33,561 nucleotides of DNA from contig VBCK01000091.1 in assembly GCA_005882215.1 (NCBI GenBank), positions 1 through 33,561 of the forward strand, written 5' to 3'. This document shows, piece after piece, positions 26,579 to 33,515 of the stretch. The DNA is from Betaproteobacteria bacterium (GTDB lineage: Bacteria > Pseudomonadota > Gammaproteobacteria > Burkholderiales > Burkholderiaceae_F). The position numbers were made by a program, and so were the translations under genes. The first letter of the stretch is position 1, and each line of letters starts with the position of its first letter. The notes beneath the pieces were generated by a model. That model was not told where the DNA came from. It made no database searches and saw only the letters and a program-made list of their open reading frames with translations.

Positions 26579-27146
26579 AAGAAAAACCTCCCTTGGCGGG
26601 CGATCCGAAAAGCGACCGCTCGCGAGTTCAACCAACGCTTCTGGGCCTGCCCGGGCAACGGTGCCGTCCGTCGACGGCGTTGACCCGTGGTGAGAATCAA
26701 ACTGTCGTGGCGTCCACGTCATACCTCCCGGAGTCTTCGGGCGCTTCCCCTGGGTCCTGGGCGGGCGATCCGCCGGCGGCGGACTCGCAACTCAAGGCCG
26801 AGTTCCTTGAAAACCTCAAGCGGCAATTGATGAGAAGCGCCTGCACATGCTCTGAGTGTCAACAGGAATCGATCCGGGGTCACTATGAGCGCTCGATGGA
26901 AAATTCTCAACGCGGTTCGGCCCACGAAAGCGGTAAACCGATGAGACGCCAAAGACCGTGAATGCACGGATGGAATGGGGAAAGAAAAGCCCTCTGATGT
27001 CGCAATTCGTTGATAAAGATTACCGCGCTCATCGGCCGTAAAGACTATGCAACTGGGTAGGCGTTATCCATTGTTCGAGCGTTGAGTTTGCATCTGAACG
27101 CGATCGACACGCCGTAACTCGCGGCTCGACCAACATGAGGATCCGA
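26579..27146. other. 568-base region with no confident gene
   Basis: It separates the GNAT gene (minus) from the WXXGXW lipoprotein gene (plus) and must hold promoters for both, but no convincing -35/-10 pair stands out; a TTGATA at 27010 lacks a partner. One plus frame is open from GTG 26707 to TGA 26961 (84 codons), with LKAEFLENLKRQLMRSACTC and SECQQESIRGHY in it, including a CxCxxC cluster. Codon third positions are less GC-rich than in neighbouring genes and no ribosome site is present, so I rate it doubtful. The 26960-27130 part is AT-richer than the surroundings. Confidence 0.4.
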
Positions 27147-27479
27147 ATGAGAAACGAAGTCACTGCACGCCTGCTCGTGATCACGCTGCTCACCGCCCTC
27201 GCGCTCGGCGGCTGCGTCGTTGCCGAGCCGCAGGGCCCGTACTACGCCAGTGAGGTCGTGACGCTGGCGCCTCCGCCGCCGCGCGAGGAGATCATCGGCG
27301 TGGCTCCCGCCGTCGGGTATGTCTGGATCGGCGGCTATTGGGGCTGGACCGGCGGGCGGCACGAATGGGTGCCGGGTCGTTGGGAAGCGCCCCGTCCAGG
27401 GTACCGCTGGGCCCCACACGCCTGGGTGCGGGAAGAGCGCGGCTGGCGTTTGCACCCAGGGCACTGGGAGCGACATTGA
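27147..27479 (+). CDS. WXXGXW-repeat lipoprotein
   Basis: The 110-residue product starts MRNEVTARLLVITLLTALAL. ATG 27147 is chosen over in-frame ATG 27135 because GAGG of the first ATG region lies 6 bases before it. The lipobox is ALGGC, so the mature protein would be an acylated Cys followed by VVAEPQGPYY. The rest carries a run of tryptophan units (VWIGGYWGWTGGRHEWVPGR, then WRLHPGHWERH) and little else. It is the second WXXGXW protein in this window, and the only one that is a lipoprotein. The ECF sigma gene starts 14 bases downstream, so the two are probably co-transcribed. Confidence 0.87.
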   Translation: MRNEVTARLLVITLLTALALGGCVVAEPQGPYYASEVVTLAPPPPREEIIGVAPAVGYVWIGGYWGWTGGRHEWVPGRWEAPRPGYRWAPHAWVREERGWRLHPGHWERH

Positions 27480-27493
27480 CCGCATAATGAGTG

Positions 27494-28762
27494 ATGCCCA
27501 CAGCCGCCAGCACGGGGACTGCCAGCGCCGACATCCGCGAGACGGTGGACAGCCTCTACCGGGCGGAGTCTCGCCGGGTGCTCGCCACGCTGATCCGGCT
27601 GCTGGGTGATTTCGACATCGCGGAGGAGGCGCTGCACGACGCCTTCATCGCGGCGGTCGAGCAATGGCCGCGCGACGGCGTTCCGCAGAACCCGCGCGCG
27701 TGGCTGGTGTCCACCGGGCGTTTCAAGGCCATCGACCGGATCCGGCGCCGGAGCAGATTCGACGTCTCGCTGGAGGAGGTTGCGGAGCTGATCGAAGCGA
27801 TTCCCGCGCCGGAGATCGCAAGCGAACACTCGCACGTCGAGGACGACCGGCTGCGCCTGATCTTCACCTGCTGCCACCCCGCTCTGGCGCCTGATGCGCA
27901 GGTCGCGCTGACGCTGCGCGAGGTCTGCGGCCTGACGACTGAGGAAATCGCTCGCGCGCACCTGAGCATGCCGGCCACGGTCGCGCAGCGCATCGTGCGC
28001 GCAAAGGCCAAGATTCGGGACGCGCGCGTTCCTTATGAGGTTCCCGGCCGCAGCGAACTGGCCGAGCGCCTGGACGGCGTGCTGCGCGTGATCTACCTCG
28101 TGTTCAACGAGGGCTATCTGGCCTCGTCGGGCGAATCGCTAATCCGGCAGAGCCTGACCACCGAGGCGATACGCCTGGGTCGATTGCTGGTCGAACTGCT
28201 GCCCGAGCCCGAAGCGGTCGGCTTGCTCGCGCTGATGCTCTTGCACGAATCGCGCCACGCCACGCGCGCGTCGGCCTCGGGCGAGATCGTGCTGCTGACC
28301 GAGCAGGACCGCTCCCTGTGGAATCGGCCCCAGATCGACGAGGCGATCGCGCTGGTCGAAGGCGCACTCGCCTCGCGCCGTTTCGGCGCCTACACGCTGC
28401 AGGCCGCGATCGCCGCGGTTCACGCGGAAGCGCCGACCGCCGATGCGACCGATTGGGCTCAGATCGTGGGCCTGTACGACGCGCTGCTGCGCGCCGACCC
28501 CTCACCCGTGGTGCAGTTGAATCGGGCCGTTGCGCTCGCGATGCGCGACGGCCCGACCGCTGGCCTGGCCGAAATCGATGCGATCCTGGGGCGCGGAGAC
28601 CTTGCCGACTACCATCTCGCCCACTCGGCCCGGGCCGACCTTTACCGGCGGCTTGGCGACCGCACCGAGGCGCGCAAGTCGTACCTGAAGGCGCTGGAGT
28701 TCGCCCGGCAGGCTTCCGAACGCCGATTCCTGGAGCGGCGTCTGGCCGAGCTCGAAAAATAG
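27494..28762 (+). CDS. ECF42-type RNA polymerase sigma factor with C-terminal TPR-like extension
   Basis: The 422-residue protein has sigma region 2 at about 15-85 (ESRRVLATLIRLLGDFDIAE, AWLVSTGRFKAIDRIRRRSR) and region 4 at about 120-175 (LTLREVCGLTTEEIARAHLS, VAQRIVRAKAKIRD). A long C-terminal extension to 422 follows. The extension (DUF6596-type, then helical repeats with VVQLNRAVALAMRDGPTAGL and YHLAHSARADLYRRLGDRTE) is the hallmark of the ECF42 group, which lacks a classical anti-sigma factor and is usually next to DGPF/YCII genes, as here. The start may be ATG 27494 or GTG 27491. The gene follows the WXXGXW lipoprotein closely. A matching target promoter lies 12 bases after its stop. 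Confidence 0.93.
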   Translation: MPTAASTGTASADIRETVDSLYRAESRRVLATLIRLLGDFDIAEEALHDAFIAAVEQWPRDGVPQNPRAWLVSTGRFKAIDRIRRRSRFDVSLEEVAELIEAIPAPEIASEHSHVEDDRLRLIFTCCHPALAPDAQVALTLREVCGLTTEEIARAHLSMPATVAQRIVRAKAKIRDARVPYEVPGRSELAERLDGVLRVIYLVFNEGYLASSGESLIRQSLTTEAIRLGRLLVELLPEPEAVGLLALMLLHESRHATRASASGEIVLLTEQDRSLWNRPQIDEAIALVEGALASRRFGAYTLQAAIAAVHAEAPTADATDWAQIVGLYDALLRADPSPVVQLNRAVALAMRDGPTAGLAEIDAILGRGDLADYHLAHSARADLYRRLGDRTEARKSYLKALEFARQASERRFLERRLAELEK

Positions 28763-28773
28763 TTGCCGGCCGT

Positions 28774-28800
28774 TGTCGAAACGGCGCCCCGCGATTCGAC
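28774..28800 (+). promoter_or_regulatory. Predicted ECF42-dependent promoter
   Basis: TGTCGA (28774-28779) and CGAC (28797-28800) are separated by 17 bases. As I recall, ECF42 promoters carry TGTCGA at -35 and CGA(C/T) at -10 upstream of DGPF genes; this pair lies between an ECF42 gene and a DGPF gene. Transcription would start near 28807, leaving a leader of about 110 bases before ATG 28918. Confidence 0.72.
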
Positions 28801-28917
28801 TATGGGGCGAGAGGACCGATTTCGGATTCGCGCTAGCTTGCCAGCCGTAAGTGCGCAGCCGGTAGGTTGGTAGGCGCAACGGTTTCAGGGTCTTGTAACC
28901 CCGGTCCAGGAGATGCG

Positions 28918-29307
28918 ATGAGGTACCTGTGCCTGATTTATCTGGACGAAAAGGAGCTGGCTGCGATGCCCGAGCGGCAGGTCAATGCGCTGAACGCCCG
29001 GCACCTCGAGTTCAACGACGGCCTGCTCGCGAGTGGCCAGTTCATCGAAGCCGAGGCGCTCGAGCCGGGCAGCGCGACCACCTGCCTGAGGGTGCGCCAG
29101 GGCAAAAGCGCGTTCACCGATGGCCCGTACGCGGAGACCAAGGAGCAGGTGGCCGGCTTCTACCTGATCGAGGCGCGCGACCTGAACGAGGCGATCCAGG
29201 TTGCGGCGCGGATACCGGCCGCATCGCTGGGAACGATCGAGTTGCGGCCCTGTCGCGACCTGATTGTCGACGGTGTGAAGCACAAGGCGTCGCGCATGTC
29301 GCGCTGA
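28918..29307 (+). CDS. YCII-related/DGPF-domain protein 1
   Basis: The 129-residue protein starts at ATG 28918 with AGGAG at 28908-28912. It has the small dimeric alpha-beta YciI-like fold with MRYLCLIYLDEKELAAMP at the N-terminus, a central helix with DGLLASGQFIEAEALEPGS, and the family motif FTDGPYAETKEQVAGFYLIE at about 72-91 (DGPY variant of DGPF). The C-terminal helix-strand is DLNEAIQVAARIPAASLG. The family is the standard companion of ECF42 sigma factors; its activity is unknown. It is the first gene after the predicted ECF42 promoter and is followed by a second paralogue. Confidence 0.92.
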   Translation: MRYLCLIYLDEKELAAMPERQVNALNARHLEFNDGLLASGQFIEAEALEPGSATTCLRVRQGKSAFTDGPYAETKEQVAGFYLIEARDLNEAIQVAARIPAASLGTIELRPCRDLIVDGVKHKASRMSR

Positions 29308-29350
29308 AGCCACGGAACAGACGATCAACCTCAACCCCAGGGAGATGCCG

Positions 29351-29716
29351 ATGCGGTTCATGGTGATGGTGAGGGCGACCAAGTCCTCGGAGTCGGGCGC
29401 GCTGCCCGACCAGACGCTGCTCGCCGATATGGGCAGGTACAACGAGGAGCTGCTCAAGGCCGGCGTGATGCTGGCGGGCGAAGGTCTGCAGCCCAGTTCA
29501 AAGGGAGCGCGGGTGCGATTTTCTCCGGGCAACAAGCGCACCGTGGTCGACGGGCCGTTCCCCGAGACGAAGGAGCTGATCGCCGGTTACTGGATGTGGA
29601 AGGTCAAGTCGAAGGACGAAGCGCTGCAATGGCTGACGCGCTGTCCGCATCCGTTCCCCGGCCAGGAAGCCGAGATCGAGATACGGCAGGTGTACGAGGA
29701 AGAAGATTTCGCGTAA
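29351..29716 (+). CDS. YCII-related/DGPF-domain protein 2
   Basis: The 121-residue protein starts at ATG 29351; the in-frame ATG at 29345 would abut GGGAG with no spacing, whereas 29351 has 6-base spacing and gives the family N-terminus MRFMVMVRATKSSE. It carries the exact DGPF motif in VVDGPFPETKELIAGYWMWK at about 63-82 and ends with DEALQWLTRCPHPFPG and an acidic tail. It differs enough from the first DGPF protein to suggest a heterologous pair, perhaps a heterodimer (inference). It lies 43 bases downstream of the first DGPF gene. Confidence 0.92.
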   Translation: MRFMVMVRATKSSESGALPDQTLLADMGRYNEELLKAGVMLAGEGLQPSSKGARVRFSPGNKRTVVDGPFPETKELIAGYWMWKVKSKDEALQWLTRCPHPFPGQEAEIEIRQVYEEEDFA

Positions 29717-29735
29717 TGCGTGTCGGCACAGAATT

Positions 29736-29777
29736 GCCCCTCTCCCGCTTGCGGGAGAGGGGCCGGTGGTGAGGGTC
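29736..29777. repeat. REP-like palindrome between the second DGPF and the VOC gene
   Basis: GCCCCTCTCCCGC (29736-29748) and GCGGGAGAGGGGC (29751-29763) are perfect 13-bp arms around TT, followed by CGGTGGTGAGGGTC. The core CCCTCTCCCGC-GCGGGAGAGGG with a trailing GGTGAGGG is a dispersed palindromic element common in proteobacterial intergenic spaces. Here it may stabilise or attenuate the operon mRNA. Confidence 0.65.
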
Positions 29778-29794
29778 TGCACACAGGAGATGCC

Positions 29795-30208
29795 ATGCTG
29801 GTTCAAGCGTATTTGAATTTCGATGGGCGTTGCGAAGAGGCGCTCAACCTCTACAAGAAGGCGCTCGGCGCCGAAGTGACGATGCTGATGCGGATGAACG
29901 AAAGTCCCGAACCGCCCAAACCCGGCGTGGTTGCACCGGGCAGCGGCGACAAGGTACTGCACGCCGCCTTCCGGATCGGCGAGACGATGCTGCTGGCGTC
30001 GGACTGCTATTGCAGCGGCAAGCCCGTGTTCCAGGGAATCAGTCTGACGATCACGGCGCGCGACGAGGCCGAGGCCAATCGGCTGTTCGCCGCGCTGTCG
30101 GACGGCGGGCAGGTGACGGCGCCATTGAGCAAGACCTTCTTTTCGCCGCGCTTCGGCATGGTGACGGATCGCTTTGGCGTGGCGTGGATGGTCCTGGTGC
30201 CGCAGTAA
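29795..30208 (+). CDS. VOC-family PhnB-like protein
   Basis: The 137-residue protein starts at ATG 29795 with AGGAG at 29785-29789. It begins MLVQAYLNFDGRCEEALNLY, the start of PhnB/'3-demethylubiquinone 3-methyltransferase-like' VOC proteins, and continues with KVLHAAFRIGETMLLASDCY. It ends FGMVTDRFGVAWMVLVPQ, the typical closing 'DrFGv.W'. VOC proteins of this type are frequent neighbours of DGPF genes and ECF sigma factors; ligand and activity are unknown. It is the last gene of the predicted ECF42-driven operon and is followed by a strong terminator. Confidence 0.9.
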   Translation: MLVQAYLNFDGRCEEALNLYKKALGAEVTMLMRMNESPEPPKPGVVAPGSGDKVLHAAFRIGETMLLASDCYCSGKPVFQGISLTITARDEAEANRLFAALSDGGQVTAPLSKTFFSPRFGMVTDRFGVAWMVLVPQ

Positions 30209-30247
30209 AGCCAGCGCCCCGCCCGGTGATCGCGGTATCCTTCCGAA

Positions 30248-30286
30248 CGGCCCGCGCCGCATGGCTCGGGCCGCACTCTTTTTTTT
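30248..30286 (+). terminator. Intrinsic terminator of the ECF42-controlled operon
   Basis: CGGCCCG (30248-30254) pairs with CGGGCCG (30267-30273), and inside GCC/GGC pair around GCAT, giving a 10-bp stem with one mismatch. It is followed after five bases by an eight-T tract (30279-30286). It lies 40 bases after the VOC gene stop. Confidence 0.82.
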
Positions 30287-30360
30287 CGGCGGGGGCTGCC
30301 CTGGTGGGCCTCGAGCCCGACTGCAGCTATCCTTTCCACCAAGCCGGCCTGACCTGGCGC

Positions 30361-30499
30361 CGGCGCGTCGTCAAGCAGGGCGACGTGCTGTTCACGATCG
30401 ACAGTCGCGCAGGCCAACCTGGAGGCGGCGCGAGCAGCCGTGCGGATCTTCGGCAAGTCGGACGCCGAGATCGTGCGAAGGCGGCCCGCTATGACCTGA
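30361..30499 (+). pseudogene. Remnant of an RND periplasmic adaptor (CzcB-like)
   Basis: Bases 30361-30408 encode RRVVKQGDVLFTIDSR, the lipoyl/hairpin entry of an HlyD/CzcB-type adaptor. From 30407 the next frame encodes AQANLEAARAAVRIFGKSDA and EIV, which corresponds to the return helix and following segment of such adaptors, then stops at 30497-30499. Most of the alpha-hairpin and everything before and after is missing. There is no start codon context and a terminator lies just upstream, so it is almost surely not expressed as a functional protein. Confidence 0.72.
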
Positions 30500-31197
30500 A
30501 TACCGGGGCGACGTCAACACCGTCGTGCAGGCTGCCGCCGGCGGTACGCAGGCGACGACCGTGCACGAAGGGGACCGGCTATTCGGGTTGACGGTGCGCC
30601 TGAAGCCGGAATACCGCTCGAGCCTGGACGCGGTGCGCAGCATCATGGTCGGCTATTCGACACCAGGCGGGGCGAACGCGTACATTCCGCTGCGCGAGCT
30701 GGCGTCGATCACGCTGGACACCGGGGCCTCCTACATCTACCACGAGAGCAACGAGCGCTACATTCCGGTCAAATTCAGCGTGCGCGGGCGCGGCCTGGGC
30801 AGCACGGTGGCCGACGCCGAAGCGCGGATCCGCGGTAACGTCAAGCTGCCCCAGGGCTACCGGATCAAATGGGCCGGCGAGTTCGAAGAGCTGCGGCTGG
30901 CGCAGCGCCGGCTGGAAATCGTGGCGCCGATCGCGATCGGAGCGATTCTGCTGCTGCTGTACATGTTGTTCAATTCGCTGCGCGACAGTCTGTTGACGCT
31001 GGCGGGTATCCCCTTTTTCGGCCGCCGGCAGCCAGGTGCAACGGCCGCTTGCCACGGTCGTGGTCGGCGGCATGCTGCTCGGCCCGATCATGCTGCTGGT
31101 GGTCGCGCCGGCCCTGCAGGTGATGGTGCTGAACTGGTCGGCGAGGACTCGCGGGCCCGCACGCGCCCGGCCGCGGGAGAGCGATGATGAGTCGTGA
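30462..31197 (+). pseudogene. Remnant of a heavy-metal-type RND pump (CusA/CzcA-like)
   Basis: The first piece, DRAKAARYDLNTG (frame ending about 30509), corresponds to the segment before the 'RYGLN..DV' motif of CusA/CzcA. After a frameshift, DVNTVVQAAAGGTQATTVHE runs on from 30510 through GDRLFGLTVRLKPEY, YIPVKFSVRGRGLGS, WAGEFEELRLAQRRLEIVAP and one membrane helix to LAGIPF (about 31014). Then another frame carries GSQVQRPLATVVVGGMLLGP (from 31027) and the last helix, ending at TGA 31195-31197. The N-terminal two thirds and most of the C-terminal membrane helices of a roughly 1,040-residue pump are gone. At least two frame changes are present. Confidence 0.8.
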
Positions 31198-32680
31198 AAT
31201 CGGAGCTGACGGGCCGACGGGCGGGCGCCGCCGGGGAGCGCTCGCGACCATGGCGGCGCTGTCGGCGATGCTGTGCGCGGCCTGCGCGGTAGGGCCCGAC
31301 TTTCTCCGGCCGGCGCCGCCCGATGTCCAGGGCTATGTCCGCGAGCCTCTGGGCGGTACCGCTACGGCGCCGGTTGCTGCCGGCGCGGCGCAGAGCTTCA
31401 GCGCGGGCGCCGAAGTGCCGGCGCGCTGGTGGACCGGGTTCGGATCGCCGTCGATCGACCGCCTGGTCGAGCGCGCCTTCCAGCGCAATCCGACCGTGGA
31501 TGCCGCGAAGGCCGCGCTGCGGCAGGCGCACGAGTCCACCGCGGCGCAGTTCGGCGCGTCCTTTCCGGTGCTGCAGGCGAGCTACTCGCCCAGCCGCGCC
31601 GAAAACGCGATCGGCACGATCGCGCCCACGTTGAACTCCGGCGCGCCGGTATACACGCTGCACACGGCGCAGGTCAGCGTCGGCTTCGTGCCCGACGTGT
31701 TCGGCCTGAACCGCCGCGCGGTCGAGTCGCTGGCGTCGCAGGAAGAAGCGCAGCGCTTCCAGCTCGAGGCAACGTACCTGACGCTCGCCTCGAACGTCGT
31801 GGCGGCTGCGATCCAGCAGGCGGCGCTGAAGGCGCAGGCCGATGCCGCCGAAGACATCATTCGGGCTGTGCGGCGCTCGCTCGAGCTGCTGCGCGAGCAG
31901 GCGCGGTTGGGCTACGCGTCGGGCCTGGACGTCGCCTCGCAGGAATCGGCGCTGGCGCAGGCCGAGTTGGTGCTGCCGCCGCTGAAAAAGCAGCTGGAGC
32001 AGTCACGCGACCTGCTGGCCGTGCTGGCCGGAGACCTGCCGGCTCAGGGGCAGCCGGCACAGCTCGATCTGGAGACGCTGAAGCTTCCCGAGGAGCTGCC
32101 GTTGAGCGTGCCCTCGAAACTGGTCGAGCACCGGCCAGACGTGCGGGCCGCCGAGGCGCTGGTGCATGCGGCCAGCGCCGAGGTCGGCGTCGCGGTCGCC
32201 AACCGCCTGCCGCAGTTCTCGATCTCGGCCGTCTATGGTGGCACCGCCACGCAGTTTGCGCGGATGTTTGCCGACGACAACAGGTTCTGGTCGATCACGG
32301 GCAACGTCAGTCAGACGATTTTCGACTTCGGCACGCTACGCCACCGGCAGCGTGCTGCCGAGGCAGCGCTCGACCAGGCGACCGCGCAATACCGCAGCGT
32401 CGTGCTGACCGCGTTTCAGAACGTCGCCGACAGCCTGTATGCGCTCCAGGGCGATGCCGACGCGCTCGCCGCCTCCGTCAAGGCAGAAGGGGCCGCCCGC
32501 AAGACGCTCGATCTGACGCGTCGCCAGCTCGACGCCGGTGCGGTCAACGTGCTGGCGCTGCTGAGCGCTCAGCAGGCCTACCAGCAGACCAGGATCTCCC
32601 GCGTTCAGGCGCAGGCCGCGCGCCTGACCGACACGGCGGCGCTGTACCAGGCGCTGGGCGGTGCCCCGATTCAGTTCTGA
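31184..32680 (+). CDS. NodT-family outer-membrane factor lipoprotein
   Basis: TolC-like outer-membrane channel subunit of tripartite efflux systems. The 498-residue protein has a lipoprotein signal with lipobox AAC followed by AVGPDFLRPAPPDVQGY, the standard NodT/OprM-type N-terminus. It shows the duplicated OEP repeats: RWWTGFGSPSIDRLVERAFQ and NPTVDAAKAALRQAHE in the first half, and KLVEHRPDVRAAEALVHAAS with TIFDFGTLRHRQRAAEAALD in the second. It is full length with no frame problem. ATG 31184 or 31187 lies inside the end of the pump remnant, the normal position for the third gene of an adaptor-pump-channel operon. Its cognate adaptor and pump are broken, so it is an orphan here. Confidence 0.92.
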   Translation: MMSREIGADGPTGGRRRGALATMAALSAMLCAACAVGPDFLRPAPPDVQGYVREPLGGTATAPVAAGAAQSFSAGAEVPARWWTGFGSPSIDRLVERAFQRNPTVDAAKAALRQAHESTAAQFGASFPVLQASYSPSRAENAIGTIAPTLNSGAPVYTLHTAQVSVGFVPDVFGLNRRAVESLASQEEAQRFQLEATYLTLASNVVAAAIQQAALKAQADAAEDIIRAVRRSLELLREQARLGYASGLDVASQESALAQAELVLPPLKKQLEQSRDLLAVLAGDLPAQGQPAQLDLETLKLPEELPLSVPSKLVEHRPDVRAAEALVHAASAEVGVAVANRLPQFSISAVYGGTATQFARMFADDNRFWSITGNVSQTIFDFGTLRHRQRAAEAALDQATAQYRSVVLTAFQNVADSLYALQGDADALAASVKAEGAARKTLDLTRRQLDAGAVNVLALLSAQQAYQQTRISRVQAQAARLTDTAALYQALGGAPIQF

Positions 32681-33068
32681 TCCGCGCGAAACGCGCAGCT
32701 ACGCCGCGCCGAGCGCGAAGCAAAACCGCACGCACGGTTGCCGCTAGCGTGCCGTTGAAATCGGGCACCAGGTGCTCCAGGCGCAAAGGCGCGATACCGG
32801 GAATGTCGATGCAGATCGTGGCGAGGACTGTAACGGATCTTCGGGCGGTCATCGACGATTGAACCTCGGACAAACTGGGCGCCACTCACCGCGGCCGACC
32901 GAAGCGCGCGACGCGCGCCAGCCGGCAGAGCGGTACGTTGGCGGCAGGTGGATCTGTAAAGACCCGTTATGCAAGGCCGTCGCCTCGGCAATGGAGTCCC
33001 TTGATGACCTCTGGCAACAACAGGCTGTTCCCGTGTCTTGGGTGGCCACTTGGTGATGGAAGAGTGCG
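32681..33068. other. 388-base region between outer-membrane factor and cytochrome c genes
   Basis: On the minus strand it holds a HAD-hydrolase N-terminal fragment (separate entry). A small GCGCG-AAA-CGCGC hairpin follows the outer-membrane-factor stop, without a T-run. The part from 32860 to 33068 has no recognisable coding segment in either direction, and no obvious promoter hexamers. Confidence 0.4.
32703..32852 (-). pseudogene. Fragment of a soluble HAD-family (P-type-ATPase-like) phosphatase
   Basis: Reading leftward from ATG 32852, the peptide MTARRSVTVLATICIDIPGI leads into APLRLEHLVPDFNGTLA. 'I.IPG.g.L.LEHLVlDyNGTLA' is the N-terminus of small HAD proteins related to the P-domain of P-type ATPases, with the catalytic aspartate in DFNGTLA. 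Directly after that motif the similarity stops and an Arg/Ala-rich tail continues into antisense of the efflux gene. I infer a truncated gene. Metal-type RND loci often lie near P-type ATPase-related genes, so it may be debris of the same locus. Confidence 0.5.
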
Positions 33069-33515
33069 GTGAGACAGGTCGCCTGGTTGCGTGCGATTCT
33101 TTTCGTTCCAATCTCGATGTTGAGCGGATTGGCCCACGCGGGGGGTGATCCCGCGCGCGGAGCCGAGCTCTTCCGTCAGAACTGCGCTTCCTGTCACAGC
33201 CAGGAACGAGGGCAGAATCTGGTCGGCCCGTCTCTCTATTCGGTCGTCGGCCGCCGTGCTGCCAGCATTGCGGATTTCCCATACTCGGCCGCGATGAAAC
33301 GCAGCGAGATCGTCTGGACGCCGGATCAGCTGCTGGCCTACCTGAAAGCGCCGCGAAAACACGTGCCTGGCGTCAGGATGATGTTTCCGGGGCTGGCTGA
33401 CGAGAAAGACCGCGAGAACGTCGTCGCATTCCTCGCAACCCTGGGCCAGGCACCTTCCCCGAGTCCGAACGCTGCCACGTCGCAAAACGCCCTGAGTCCC
33501 ACGCGCCTTCAATGA
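33069..33515 (+). CDS. Class I c-type cytochrome, periplasmic
   Basis: The 148-residue protein has a signal peptide (about 1-24, ending LAHA-GG) from GTG 33069. A single haem-binding motif CASCH sits at about residues 39-43 in AELFRQNCASCHSQERG, followed by LVGPSLYSVVGRR, a pattern of cytochrome c2/mitochondrial-type class I proteins. The sixth-ligand methionine is in VRMMFPGLADEKDRENVVAF near 117. It should carry electrons in the periplasm. The final 20 residues are a Pro/Ser/Asn-rich tail. The stop overlaps the next ATG (ATGA), so an electron-transfer partner may be encoded downstream. Confidence 0.93.
   Translation: MRQVAWLRAILFVPISMLSGLAHAGGDPARGAELFRQNCASCHSQERGQNLVGPSLYSVVGRRAASIADFPYSAAMKRSEIVWTPDQLLAYLKAPRKHVPGVRMMFPGLADEKDRENVVAFLATLGQAPSPSPNAATSQNALSPTRLQ

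Noticed and set aside
26593-26961. 122-codon plus frame upstream of the lipoprotein gene
   Set aside because: No ribosome site, codon use unlike the neighbours and no family resemblance; kept only as a note in the region entry.
29736-29763. Palindrome considered as an intrinsic terminator between the second DGPF and VOC genes
   Set aside because: No T-run follows, and the VOC gene directly downstream has its own good ribosome site and no new promoter. A dispersed REP-like element is the better reading.
30525-31187. Single 220-codon frame read as an intact small RND protein
   Set aside because: It starts mid-domain at a GTG without ribosome site, its last third is out-of-frame sequence, and the true pump C-terminus lies in another frame. 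It is a pseudogene fragment.
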